This document shows, piece after piece, positions 44,958 to 55,337 of a DNA stretch of 64,000 nt. The notes beneath the pieces are model-generated. The model made no database searches, was not told the DNA's origin, and saw only the letters and a program-made list of their open reading frames with translations. This DNA comes from Thermus thermophilus (GTDB taxonomy: Bacteria; Deinococcota; Deinococci; Deinococcales; Thermaceae): contig NZ_AP025158.1 in assembly GCF_019974155.1 (NCBI RefSeq), forward strand, positions 1,178,001 through 1,242,000. Direction: 5' to 3'. The translations under genes and the position numbers were made by a program. The first letter of the stretch is position 1; every line of letters starts with the position of its first letter.

Positions 44958-45701
44958 ATGGAGCTCACCCTTCTGGAGAAGCTCTCGGGGACCCTGGCGA
45001 ACGCCGCCACCGTGGCCCTGGGCACGGGGCTCGGCCTGGTCCTAAGGGGAAGGCTTCCCGAAAGGATGGCCCGGATCATGGTGCAAGGGGTGGGGCTCAC
45101 CACCCTCTTCATCGGCCTCTCCATGGCCCAGGCCCTGGGAAAGGCCAAGGGGGGGGCGGTGGACGGGGTGGTCCTGGGGCTCGTCGCCTTGGTCCTGGGG
45201 GGGCTTTTGGGGGAGTGGGCCCGGCTGGAGGAGGGCCTCGAGGGCCTCGGGGAGAGGATCAAGCGGGCGGTGCGGGGCGGGGGAAGCTTCACCGAGGGCT
45301 TCGTGGCGGCGAGCCTCCTCTTCTGCGTGGGGCCCATGACCCTCCTCGGGGCCATCCAAAACGGCCTCGTGGGCGACCCGAGCCTCCTCCTCCTCAAGGC
45401 CACCCTGGACGGCCTCTCCGCCATCGCCCTCACCAGCTCCTTCGGCGTGGGGGTGGGGTTCAGCGTCTTGGTCATCCTCCTCTACCAGGGGGGCGTGGCC
45501 CTCCTAGCGGGCACCTTGAGCCAGGCCCTTCCCGACCCCGCGCAAGACCCCCGGGTCCTCCTCGTGACCGGGGTGGGTGGGCTCATGATCCTGGGCATCG
45601 GCATCAACCTCTTAGGCCTCACCCGGGTGCGGGTGGCCTCCTTCCTCCCCGCCCTGCTCCTCGCCCCCTTGGTCTGGGCCCTCGCGGACCGGCTCGGCTA
45701 A
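44958..45701 (+). CDS. DUF554 membrane protein (YdfK-like)
   Basis: The 247-residue protein has about six to seven membrane helices and the DUF554 signatures GTLANAATVALGTGLG, GLTTLFIGLSMAQ, FVAASLLFCVGPMTLLGAIQ and GVGVGFSVLVILLYQGGVAL. Function is unknown across the family. A -10 TAGAAT (44945-44950) lies seven bases before the ATG, so the message is probably leaderless. An open frame upstream is antisense to mnmD and not coding. Confidence 0.88.
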   Translation: MELTLLEKLSGTLANAATVALGTGLGLVLRGRLPERMARIMVQGVGLTTLFIGLSMAQALGKAKGGAVDGVVLGLVALVLGGLLGEWARLEEGLEGLGERIKRAVRGGGSFTEGFVAASLLFCVGPMTLLGAIQNGLVGDPSLLLLKATLDGLSAIALTSSFGVGVGFSVLVILLYQGGVALLAGTLSQALPDPAQDPRVLLVTGVGGLMILGIGINLLGLTRVRVASFLPALLLAPLVWALADRLG

Positions 45702-48321
<2,620 letters not shown>

Positions 48322-48349
<28 letters not shown>

Positions 48350-49104
48350 GGGGCTGGGAAGAGATGGAAGAGGTGGTGGCCCTCCAGCGGGAGGTCTGGG
48401 GGCGCGCGGAAAGCGACCTGGTGCCGCGGGGCCTCCTCATCGCCGTCCAGGACGAGGGGGGGCTTGTGGCCGGGGCCTTCGCCGAGGGGAGGATGGTGGG
48501 CTTCGTCTTCGGCTTCCCCACAAAAGACCCCGCCCTCCACCACTCCCACATGCTGGGCGTTCTGGAGGCCTACAGGGGCACGGGGGCGGCCCTCCTCCTC
48601 AAGCGCTTCCAAAGGGACTGGTGCCTCGCCCGGGGCATTCGGAAGGTGGTCTGGACCTTTGACCCCATGCGGGGAGCGAACGCCAACTTCAACCTGAGGA
48701 AGCTCGGGGCCACGGCCAGGACCTACCTCCCCGACCACTACGGCCCCATGTCGGGCATCAACGCCGGGGCCCCCTCGGACCGGCTCCTCGCCGAGTGGGA
48801 CCTCCTCTCGGAAAGGGTCTACGCCCGCATCTACGCCCCCCCGCCCGAGCCCGAGGTGGCGGGCCTCCCCCAGGTGAACCGGGTGGAGGGGGAGGTGCCC
48901 CTGGAGGCGAGGCTTGACCTCGAGGGCGAGAGGCTCCTCTTCCAGATCCCCGAGGACTGGGGGAGGATCCTCCGGGAAGACCCCGCTTTGGCCCTAACGT
49001 GGCGGGAGCACAGCCGCCTGGTCCTCCCCCACTACTTCGCCCGGGGCTACCGCCTGGTGGACTTCCTCCGCCACCCCAACCGGTATGTCCTGGCTAAGGA
49101 CTGA
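48322..49104 (+). CDS. GNAT-family N-acyltransferase, possible amino-acid N-succinyltransferase
   Basis: The 260-residue protein has a GNAT core (1-150) with the acyl-CoA region [27 protein letters not shown] (Q/RxxGxG/A-like) and [20 protein letters not shown] second region of about 100 residues ([19 protein letters not shown]) follows, typical of GNAT proteins that accompany N-acylamino-acid racemases. In Geobacillus such partners succinylate D-amino acids so that the racemase and a deacylase can deliver L-amino acids. The same logic may apply here; no deacylase of that type is adjacent. Confidence 0.72.
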
Positions 49105-50194
49105 GCTCTGGACCGCCGAGGTGGTCTACACCGGCTTCGGCACCCCCATGCTCCGGGGGGCCTTGGCGGTGCAGGGCGGGTTCGTGGTGGGCCAGGGAAG
49201 CCTGGAGGAGCTAAGGGCCCGCTTTCCCGAAGCGGAGGTGGTCCACAAGGGCCTTGCCCTCCTCCCGCCCCCGGTGAACGCCCACACCCACCTGGACCTC
49301 TCCCTCCTCCCCCTCTACCGGGGGCCCTTCGCGGGCTTCCTGCGCCACGTGGTGGCCCACCGGGAACGGCGGGGGCTGGAAGGGACGAAGCGGGGCCTGG
49401 AGGAGCTTCTGGCCTCCGGGGCGGGAGCCTTCGCCGACATCGTCTTCAAGGACGAGGGGATGGACTTTCTCCTCGGGGAAAGCCCCCTCCCCGGGGTGGC
49501 CTTCTACGAGGTCTTCGCCCCGGAGCCCTCCCTGGCGGAGGAGGTCTTTAGGGCGGTGCGGCGGAAGGTGGAGGCCTGGCGGAGGCGGGAGGGCAAGGTG
49601 AAGGTGGGGCTTTCCCCCCACGCCCCCTACTCCGTGAGCCCCCCCCTCCTCAAGCGGCTTGCGGAGTGGGCTAAGGCCGAGGGGATCCCCCTCATGGTCC
49701 ACGCGGCGGAAAGCCCCGAGGAGGTGGCCTTCCTCGTCCGGGGGGAGGGCCCCTTGCGGGAGGTGTACGGCCGCTTCGCCAAGACCCCCTGGACCCCCCC
49801 GGGCACGACCCCCGTCCGCCACCTCCACGCCCTCGGGGTCCTGGGGCCCACCACCCTCCTCGTCCACGGGGTCCAGGTGGACGAGGAGGAGGTGGGGCTC
49901 CTCGCCGAGACGGGGACCAAGGTGGTCCTCTGCCCGCGGTCCAACGCGAACCTGGAGGTGGGGGAGGCCCCCCTCGCCCTCTACGCCAAGCACGGGGTGG
50001 AGCTCGCCCTGGGCACGGACTCCCGGGGCTCAAGCCCCGACCTAGACGTGAAGAACGAGGCCCGCTTCCTCTGGGGCCGGGCGGAGCCCCGCCTCCTGGT
50101 GCGGGCCCTCACCCGGGGAGGGTACCGGGCCTTGGGCCTCCCCACGCCCAGGCTCACCCGGGGGACGCCCCTTTCTCTGGTACACTTCCTGTGA
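49085..50194 (+). CDS. Amidohydrolase, aminodeoxyfutalosine-deaminase-like
   Basis: The 369-residue TIM-barrel metal hydrolase has PPVNAHTHLDLSLL (HxH), GLSPHAPYSVSPPL, MVHAAESPEE (zinc histidine and glutamate), LVHGVQVDEEE and the final aspartate in LALGTDSRGSSPDLDV. It belongs to the deaminase branch (cytosine/adenosine-type). T. thermophilus is reported to deaminate aminodeoxyfutalosine to futalosine in menaquinone synthesis, and Deinococcus-Thermus homologues of this shape are usually annotated that way. Confidence in the substrate is moderate. It overlaps the GNAT gene by 20 bp. Confidence 0.7.
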   Translation: MSWLRTELWTAEVVYTGFGTPMLRGALAVQGGFVVGQGSLEELRARFPEAEVVHKGLALLPPPVNAHTHLDLSLLPLYRGPFAGFLRHVVAHRERRGLEGTKRGLEELLASGAGAFADIVFKDEGMDFLLGESPLPGVAFYEVFAPEPSLAEEVFRAVRRKVEAWRRREGKVKVGLSPHAPYSVSPPLLKRLAEWAKAEGIPLMVHAAESPEEVAFLVRGEGPLREVYGRFAKTPWTPPGTTPVRHLHALGVLGPTTLLVHGVQVDEEEVGLLAETGTKVVLCPRSNANLEVGEAPLALYAKHGVELALGTDSRGSSPDLDVKNEARFLWGRAEPRLLVRALTRGGYRALGLPTPRLTRGTPLSLVHFL

Positions 50195-51486
50195 TGCGGC
50201 GGCCTTCTCCCCCGGCGGAGGGCGAGGCCCAGACCGGTCCCCTCATCCTCTACAGCCTCCTCACGGGAGGGTTCGCGGGCGGCGCGGCCCTCCTCGCCAG
50301 CCTGGCCCTAAAGGCGGTGGAGGCGCAGGTGGGCGGCCTCCTCGGGTACCTTCCCCCTGGTCCCCCCGGGGAGGGCGGGCTCGGCCAGGCCTTCACGGGC
50401 CCCCCCTCCCCCCTCCTCCCCCTCCTCCTTCTCCCCGCCCTCTTCGCCCTTTCCGGCTGGCTGGCCAGCCTTCCCGGGGCCTTTCCCCGGGCCCGGGCCT
50501 ACCTCGCCGCCCTGGTCCAGCTCGGGGCCTACTCCCCTCTGGGCCGGGAGGGGCTTCTCGGCGGCCTGGGCCTGTGGGTGGGGGAGGTCTTGGGGAAGCG
50601 GTTTTCCCGCATCGGTCGGGTCCTGGCCTTCGCGGGCTTAGCGGCGGGGCTTGGGGCGAGCCTCCACGCCCCCGTGGCCGGGGCCCTCCTCGCCACGGAG
50701 ATGCGCTACCGGGGGCTCCGCCTCGAGGCCCAGGCCCTGGCCCCCGCCCTCCTCGGGGCCCTCGCCGGCTTCACCGTCTACGGGGCCTTCCTGGGCTACG
50801 CTCCCTTGGTCCCGGTCCGGGCGGAGGCCTCCTGGAGCGCCCTGCCCCTGGGCTTTGGCCTCGGCCTCGGGGCCGCCCTTCTCGGCACCCTCTGGCTCCA
50901 AGGGGCCGGGCTTTTGGAACGGGGGTCTTCCCGCCTCTCCCTCCCCTTGCGCCACGGCCTTTTGGGCCTCGCCCTGGGCCTCGCCCTTCTCCTCGCCCCC
51001 GAGGCCCTAGGCCAGGGGACGGGCTGGCTTGCCCTGGCCATAACCCCCCTCCTCTTCCCCGAGGCGGTCCTCTACCTCCTCCTGGCCAAGGGGCTCCTCC
51101 TCGTCCTGGCCCTGGGGAGCCGGGCCCTTGGGGGGCTCCTCACCCCCGCCCTCGTCCTCGGGGGGCTCCTGGGGGCCCTCGTGGGCAAGCTCCCCCTCCC
51201 TACGGCCCTCCCCGGGCCGGAGGCCCTGGCCCTGGCCTCCGGGGCCGCCCTGCTTGCGGGCGTGGCCCGGGCCCCTTTCGCCGCCCTCGTCCTCGCGGCG
51301 GAGTGGGGCGGGTACGCCCTCCTGCCCCTCGTCCTCCCCGCGGTCTTCGTGAGCTACGCCCTCACTGAAGCCCCAAGCTTAGGCCCGGAAGGGCAAGCGG
51401 CGTCTCCGTCTGAAACGCCTCCGCAAACCGCACCCCCGCCCTCTGGCCCAGAAGCCGCCTCCGGGCCCGGAAGTCCTCGAGGGTGA
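50194..51486 (+). CDS. ClC-type chloride channel/transporter family protein
   Basis: The 430-residue integral membrane protein has about ten helices and two ClC signatures: SPLGREGLLGGLGLWVGE, keeping the gating glutamate of GREGP, and AAGLGASLHAPVAGALLATE (AFnAPlaGvlFalE in relatives). A recognisable GSGIP selectivity motif is not seen. Whether it is a Cl-/H+ exchanger, a fluoride carrier or neither cannot be told. The Ser/Pro-rich last 40 residues overlap the convergent deacetylase gene by 125 bp. ATG 50194 shares a base with the preceding TGA; GTG 50191 is an alternative. Confidence 0.78.
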   Translation: MRRPSPPAEGEAQTGPLILYSLLTGGFAGGAALLASLALKAVEAQVGGLLGYLPPGPPGEGGLGQAFTGPPSPLLPLLLLPALFALSGWLASLPGAFPRARAYLAALVQLGAYSPLGREGLLGGLGLWVGEVLGKRFSRIGRVLAFAGLAAGLGASLHAPVAGALLATEMRYRGLRLEAQALAPALLGALAGFTVYGAFLGYAPLVPVRAEASWSALPLGFGLGLGAALLGTLWLQGAGLLERGSSRLSLPLRHGLLGLALGLALLLAPEALGQGTGWLALAITPLLFPEAVLYLLLAKGLLLVLALGSRALGGLLTPALVLGGLLGALVGKLPLPTALPGPEALALASGAALLAGVARAPFAALVLAAEWGGYALLPLVLPAVFVSYALTEAPSLGPEGQAASPSETPPQTAPPPSGPEAASGPGSPRG

Positions 51487-52036
51487 AGGGCCAGCGGTAG
51501 AACTCCCGGTAGAAGCTGAAGACCGCCTCCGCCACCTCCTGGGTGGGGGTGGTGTCCACGTAGACCCAGGGCCGCGCGAGGTCCTCCCGGGGGTAGTGGA
51601 AGAGGCGCACGGGCTTCCTGTGGGCCTCCCCCACGAGCTTGGGGATGCGGCAGAGCTTCAGGGCGGAAAGCACCGCCCGGTGGGTGGCCCGGTGGTCCGG
51701 GTGGACGTCCATGGGGTCCCAGGTGACCACGGCGTCCGGACGGAACTCGGCCATGAGCCGGGCCAGGGCCAGGGCCTCCTCCCGGCCACCGGTGAGGAAG
51801 GTGTCCCGGAAGGGCAAAAAGCGGTGCTCGGCCCCGAGGAGCCCTGCCACGTGGGCCCCGTGCCCTTCCCGCACCCGGGCCACCTCCTCCTCCGGCGCAT
51901 CCCCGAACTGGCTGGCAAGCTCCCCCCGGGTCATCCAGACGAGCATCACCCGGTCCCCCCTTTGGGCGTGGAGGGCGAGGGTGCCGGCCGCCCCGATCTC
52001 GTCGTCCGGATGGGCAAAGACCGCCATGAGGTTCAC
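51362..52036 (-). CDS. PIG-L/LmbE-family deacetylase
   Basis: The 224-residue zinc enzyme has AVFAHPDDEIGAAGTLAL (first zinc histidine and aspartates) and VTWDPMDVHPDHRATHRAVL (second zinc histidine). The family de-N-acetylates GlcNAc-containing glycans and thiol precursors such as GlcNAc-malate in bacillithiol synthesis. It could serve bacillithiol or the N-acylglucosamine of Thermus glycolipids; nothing adjacent decides. GTG 52036 is chosen because a -10 TAGACT (52044-52049) lies seven bases before it, a typical leaderless spacing; ATG 52027 is another option. Confidence 0.82.
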   Translation of the reverse strand: MNLMAVFAHPDDEIGAAGTLALHAQRGDRVMLVWMTRGELASQFGDAPEEEVARVREGHGAHVAGLLGAEHRFLPFRDTFLTGGREEALALARLMAEFRPDAVVTWDPMDVHPDHRATHRAVLSALKLCRIPKLVGEAHRKPVRLFHYPREDLARPWVYVDTTPTQEVAEAVFSFYREFYRWPFTLEDFRARRRLLGQRAGVRFAEAFQTETPLALPGLSLGLQ

Positions 52037-52096
52037 GAAGGCCAGTCTACACCGGCTTGCCCCTCGGCCCAAAACCCCTTAGGATAGGCCGTAACC

Positions 52097-52465
52097 ATGG
52101 TCCGGGGCATCCGCGGCGCCATCACCGTGGAAGAGGACACCCCGGAGGCCATCCACCAGGCCACCCGGGAACTCCTCCTGAAGATGCTGGAGGCGAACGG
52201 CATCCAGAGCTACGAGGAGCTCGCCGCCGTCATCTTCACCGTCACCGAGGACCTCACCTCCGCCTTCCCCGCCGAGGCCGCGCGGCAGATCGGCATGCAC
52301 CGGGTCCCCCTCCTCTCCGCCCGGGAGGTGCCGGTGCCGGGAAGCCTCCCCCGGGTGATCCGGGTCCTCGCCCTCTGGAACACGGACACCCCCCAGGACC
52401 GGGTGCGCCACGTCTACCTGAGGGAGGCGGTGCGGCTCCGGCCCGACCTGGAAAGCGCCCAGTAG
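52097..52465 (+). CDS. aroH: Chorismate mutase, AroH class
   Basis: The enzyme converts chorismate to prephenate for phenylalanine and tyrosine synthesis. The 122-residue protein is the small trimeric B. subtilis-type fold: [36 protein letters not shown] with the catalytic arginine, [20 protein letters not shown], and [16 protein letters not shown] with the active-site arginine near its start. The family is complete. A -10-like TAGGAT lies eleven bases before the ATG. No other aromatic-pathway gene is in the window. Confidence 0.95.
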   Translation: MVRGIRGAITVEEDTPEAIHQATRELLLKMLEANGIQSYEELAAVIFTVTEDLTSAFPAEAARQIGMHRVPLLSAREVPVPGSLPRVIRVLALWNTDTPQDRVRHVYLREAVRLRPDLESAQ

Positions 52466-52494
52466 CCGAGCGGGCGCACGTCACGCCCTACCCC

Positions 52495-52525
52495 GGCCAG
52501 GGCCGCCCTGAGGCCCCGGCCTTTT
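52495..52525. terminator. Imperfect hairpin after aroH
   Basis: GGCCAGGG pairs with CCCT(GA)GGCC around a three-base loop, followed shortly by CCGGCCTTTTC. It lies between the convergent aroH and aldehyde dehydrogenase genes. The remaining bases of this short gap show nothing else. Confidence 0.45.
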
Positions 52526-52532
52526 CGGACAC

Positions 52533-54125
52533 CTAAAGCCCCAACACCTCCCCCCAAGGCGTAGGCGCCTTGGGGCTCACGTAGCCCGTGTCCATCTGGG
52601 CGAGCTGCAAGCGGCCCGAGTACTCCTCGTTCACCGCGTGCCAGTAGGTGTACTCCTCCAAGACCCAGATCCCCGACTCCCTCCCCCCGTTGCCGCTCGC
52701 CTTCACCCCGCCGAAGGGGAGGTGGGCCTCGGCGCCCACGGTGGCGTTGTTGATGCTGGTCATGCCGGCCCGGATCCCCACCTTGAAGAGGTAGGCCCAG
52801 TGGCGGTGGTTGGTGTAGATGGCGCTGGAAAGGCCGTAGGGGGTGCTGTTGGCCACCGCTATGGCCTCTTCAATCCCGTCCACCTTGACGAGGTTGATCG
52901 TGGGCCCGAAGACCTCTTCCGTGAAGAGGCGCGTCCCCGGCCTCACCTCCCAGACCGTGGGCCAGCCGTAAAGCCCGGCCTCCGGGTCCCCCAGGAAGCG
53001 GGGGTAGGGGTTTTCCCGCGTGATCCGACCCCGGCCGAAGAGGAGCCTCGCCCCCTCCGCCTCCCCCACCCGGTAGTGCTCCTGCCAGCGGGCGAAGAAA
53101 CGCTCGTTGATGAAGGGCCCATAGGTGACCTCGGGGTGGAGGAGGGGGTTGCCCACCAAGGTGGCCTCCACCCGCTCCAGGAAGCGGCGCTTGAACTCCT
53201 CGTAGATGGGGGCGTCCACCAGGATGTTCCCCGCGGAGGTGCACCGCTGCCCTCCCGTGGCGAAGGCGCTCCACCAGGCCCCCTCCACGGCGAGGTCCAG
53301 GTCGGCGTCCCGCATGACCACCAAGGGATTCTTGCCCCCAAGCTCCAGGGTGGGCCTTATGAGGTTCCGCCCCGCCACCTCCCCGATCCAGCGCCCCACC
53401 TGGGTGGAGCCGGTGAAGGCGAACTTCTGGAAGAGGCCCTCGTCCATGAGCTCCACCATCCACTGGCCCGTGGAGCCCTTCCCGCCGCCGAAGACGACGT
53501 TGAGGACGCCCGGGGGCAGGCCCGCCTCCTCAAAGAGCTTGGCGAAGACGAAGGAGAGGGTGGGGGCGTCCTCGGAAGGCTTCCACACGACGGCGTTTCC
53601 CGTGAGGACGGCGGGGATGAGCTTCCAGCTGGGGACGGCGATGGGGAAGTTTCCGGCGGTGATGATCCCCACCACGCCCAAGGGCCTGCGGAAGGTGAAG
53701 AGCTCCTTGTCCCGCATCTCGCTGGGGACGGTCTGGCCGTAAAGCCTGCGCCCCTCCGAGGCGAAGAAGAGGGCGGTGTCTATGGCCTCCTGCACGTCCC
53801 CCGCCGCCTCCTTGGGGGTCTTGCCCACCTCCCGCACCATGAGCCGGGTGAGGGTGGGCTTCTCCCGCTCCAGGATCTTCACCAGGTTGAAGAGGATCTG
53901 GCCCCGGATGGGGGCGGGGGTCCGGCTCCACTCGGCGAAGGCCTCCTGGGCCTTCAGGGCCGCCTTGCGCACCAGGTCCTTGTCCGCCTCGGGGAAGCGG
54001 GCGACCACGTCCTCCCGGTCCGAGGGGTTGCGGCGCTCCAGGAGGGGGCCCTCGAGGACCTCCTCGCCGCCCACAAGGTGGCCGAACTCCAAGGTGTTCC
54101 CGTACTTGCTTGCTACTTTGCGCAT
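52533..54125 (-). CDS. NAD(P)-dependent aldehyde dehydrogenase
   Basis: The 530-residue ALDH superfamily protein has VGIITAGNFPIAVPSWKLIP, AVVWKPSEDAP (coenzyme lysine), FTGSTQVGRWIGE, the general-base glutamate in LELGGKNPLVVM, the nucleophile in GGQRCTSAGNILVD, and FGPTINLVKV. It is longer than many members at both ends. It resembles ALDHs acting on amino-acid semialdehydes, including delta-1-pyrroline-5-carboxylate dehydrogenases, but I would not assign the substrate. The ATG has GGAGG nine bases upstream and a -10 TAAAAT at 54144-54149. It is divergent from yqeY. Confidence 0.85.
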   Translation of the reverse strand: MRKVASKYGNTLEFGHLVGGEEVLEGPLLERRNPSDREDVVARFPEADKDLVRKAALKAQEAFAEWSRTPAPIRGQILFNLVKILEREKPTLTRLMVREVGKTPKEAAGDVQEAIDTALFFASEGRRLYGQTVPSEMRDKELFTFRRPLGVVGIITAGNFPIAVPSWKLIPAVLTGNAVVWKPSEDAPTLSFVFAKLFEEAGLPPGVLNVVFGGGKGSTGQWMVELMDEGLFQKFAFTGSTQVGRWIGEVAGRNLIRPTLELGGKNPLVVMRDADLDLAVEGAWWSAFATGGQRCTSAGNILVDAPIYEEFKRRFLERVEATLVGNPLLHPEVTYGPFINERFFARWQEHYRVGEAEGARLLFGRGRITRENPYPRFLGDPEAGLYGWPTVWEVRPGTRLFTEEVFGPTINLVKVDGIEEAIAVANSTPYGLSSAIYTNHRHWAYLFKVGIRAGMTSINNATVGAEAHLPFGGVKASGNGGRESGIWVLEEYTYWHAVNEEYSGRLQLAQMDTGYVSPKAPTPWGEVLGL

Positions 54126-54143
54126 CGGGGACCTCCGTAGAGG

Positions 54144-54180
54144 ATTTTACCTTCTCCACAGGCTGCTCCCGGGGTAAACT
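54144..54180. promoter_or_regulatory. Divergent promoters of the aldehyde dehydrogenase and yqeY
   Basis: Minus: -10 TAAAAT at 54144-54149, leading to a leader with GGAGG. Plus: -10 TAAACT at 54175-54180, seven bases before the yqeY ATG (leaderless spacing). The -35 elements are weak. Confidence 0.6.
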
Positions 54181-54187
54181 GGGTCCC

Positions 54188-54574
54188 ATGGGCATCTACG
54201 AGGCCATCCAGGCCACGATCAAGGAGGCGATGAAGGCCCGGGACGAACGGACCCTGGCCTTCGCCCGGGTGGTCAAGGCGGAGCTGGACCGCAAGGGCGA
54301 CGGGAAGCCCCTCCCCGACGAGGAGGCGGTGAAGGTGCTGAAGGCCCTCAAGGAGATCGCCCTGGAGCAGGGCAACGCCTTTGAAGCGGAGTTTCTGGAC
54401 CGCTTCCTGCCCAAGGAGATGTCCGAGGAGGAGCTGGAGGCCTGGATCCGGGAGCACGTGGACCTCTCCCAGTTCAAAAACCCCCTTGCGGCCATCGGGG
54501 TGGTCACCAAGGCCCTGGGGCCCAAGGCCCCGGGGGAGAAGGTGCGCAAGGTCATCGAGCGCCTCACGCGATGA
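54188..54574 (+). CDS. GatB/YqeY-domain protein
   Basis: The 128-residue protein is a stand-alone tail domain of GatB. It shows IQATIKEAMKARDERTLAFARVVKAEL, the EIALEQGNAFEAEFLDRFLPKEMSEEELEAWI pattern and the C-terminal KNPLAAIGVVTKALGPKAPGEKVRKVI. The GatB tail contacts tRNA, so a tRNA-related role is often assumed, but the function of free YqeY is not established. It shares an ATGA overlap with the NUDIX gene. Confidence 0.9.
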   Translation: MGIYEAIQATIKEAMKARDERTLAFARVVKAELDRKGDGKPLPDEEAVKVLKALKEIALEQGNAFEAEFLDRFLPKEMSEEELEAWIREHVDLSQFKNPLAAIGVVTKALGPKAPGEKVRKVIERLTR

Positions 54575-55119
54575 GCCCCTGGGAGCGCATCCTCCTAGAG
54601 GAGATCCTCTCCGAGCCCGTCCGCCTGGTGAAGGAACGGGTGCGGACCCACACGGGCCGGGAGCTCACCTACGTCTACCGCCCGGGCCCCGTGGCCGCAA
54701 GCTTCGTCCTCCCCGTAACGGAGAGGGGCACGGCCCTCCTCGTCCGCCAGTACCGCCACCCCACGGGCAAGTTCCTCCTGGAGGTTCCGGCGGGGAGGGT
54801 GGACGAGGGGGAAACCCCGGAAGAGGCGGCGAGGCGGGAGCTAAGGGAGGAGGTGGGGGCCGAGGCGGAAACCCTCATCCCCCTGCCCTCCTTCCACCCC
54901 CAGCCCTCCTTCACGGCGGTGGTCTTCCACCCCTTCCTCGCCCTGAAGGCCCGGGTGGTCGCCCCGGCCACGCTGGAAGAGGGAGAGCTTCTGGAGAGCC
55001 TGGAGCTTCCCCTTACCGAGGTCTACGCCCTCCTCGCCAAAGGCGAGATCCAGGACGCCTCCACCGCCCTCACCCTCTTCTACGCGGAACCTCACCTGAA
55101 GCGCTTGGGCCTGCTCTAA
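54571..55119 (+). CDS. NUDIX hydrolase, ADP-ribose pyrophosphatase type
   Basis: The 182-residue protein has the Nudix box GRVDEGETPEEAARRELREE followed by VGA, with all catalytic glutamates. A proline and aromatic loop follows (FHPQPSFTAVVFHPFLAL), as in ADP-ribose pyrophosphatases of the NudF group. It likely hydrolyses ADP-ribose or a related nucleotide sugar to AMP plus the sugar phosphate. Thermus has several NUDIX enzymes, so the exact substrate is open. It is second gene after yqeY. Confidence 0.87.
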   Translation: MSPWERILLEEILSEPVRLVKERVRTHTGRELTYVYRPGPVAASFVLPVTERGTALLVRQYRHPTGKFLLEVPAGRVDEGETPEEAARRELREEVGAEAETLIPLPSFHPQPSFTAVVFHPFLALKARVVAPATLEEGELLESLELPLTEVYALLAKGEIQDASTALTLFYAEPHLKRLGLL

Positions 55120-55186
55120 GTGGCTGCACGTTGATTTCGCAACATGGGTCGCCCGAAATAAGGCTTGGGAAGGTCCTTTTTGGGGC

Positions 55187-55214
55187 CCCCACCGCGGCGA
55201 AAGCCGCGGTGGGG
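55187..55214 (+). terminator. GAAA-tetraloop hairpin terminator
   Basis: A perfect 12-bp stem CCCCACCGCGGC with GCCGCGGTGGGG closes a GAAA loop, 67 bases past the NUDIX stop. The rest of the 218-base gap (55120-55337) contains no gene. I see TATAAA near 55267, CATAAACT near 55298 and the -10 listed next. Confidence 0.8.
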
Positions 55215-55323
55215 TACTTAATCCCGTACCGCGAAGGGCGCCTTGGGGTCCCTGGGCCGGCGGGGGTATAAAAGCCGAGGCCAGACGCATAAACTCGGGC
55301 TAGGACCCGCCTCCTTTCCCCGG

Positions 55324-55329
55324 TAGACT
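55324..55329 (+). promoter_or_regulatory. -10 element of the class III aminotransferase gene
   Basis: TAGACT lies eight bases before the ATG at 55338, the spacing expected of a leaderless message. There is no clear -35. Confidence 0.6.
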
Positions 55330-55337
55330 GGCCTTGT

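Noticed and set aside
52533-54125. Firm assignment of the aldehyde dehydrogenase as delta-1-pyrroline-5-carboxylate dehydrogenase
   Set aside because: The catalytic residues are generic to the superfamily and no proline dehydrogenase is adjacent. proC is in the window but far away and partial.
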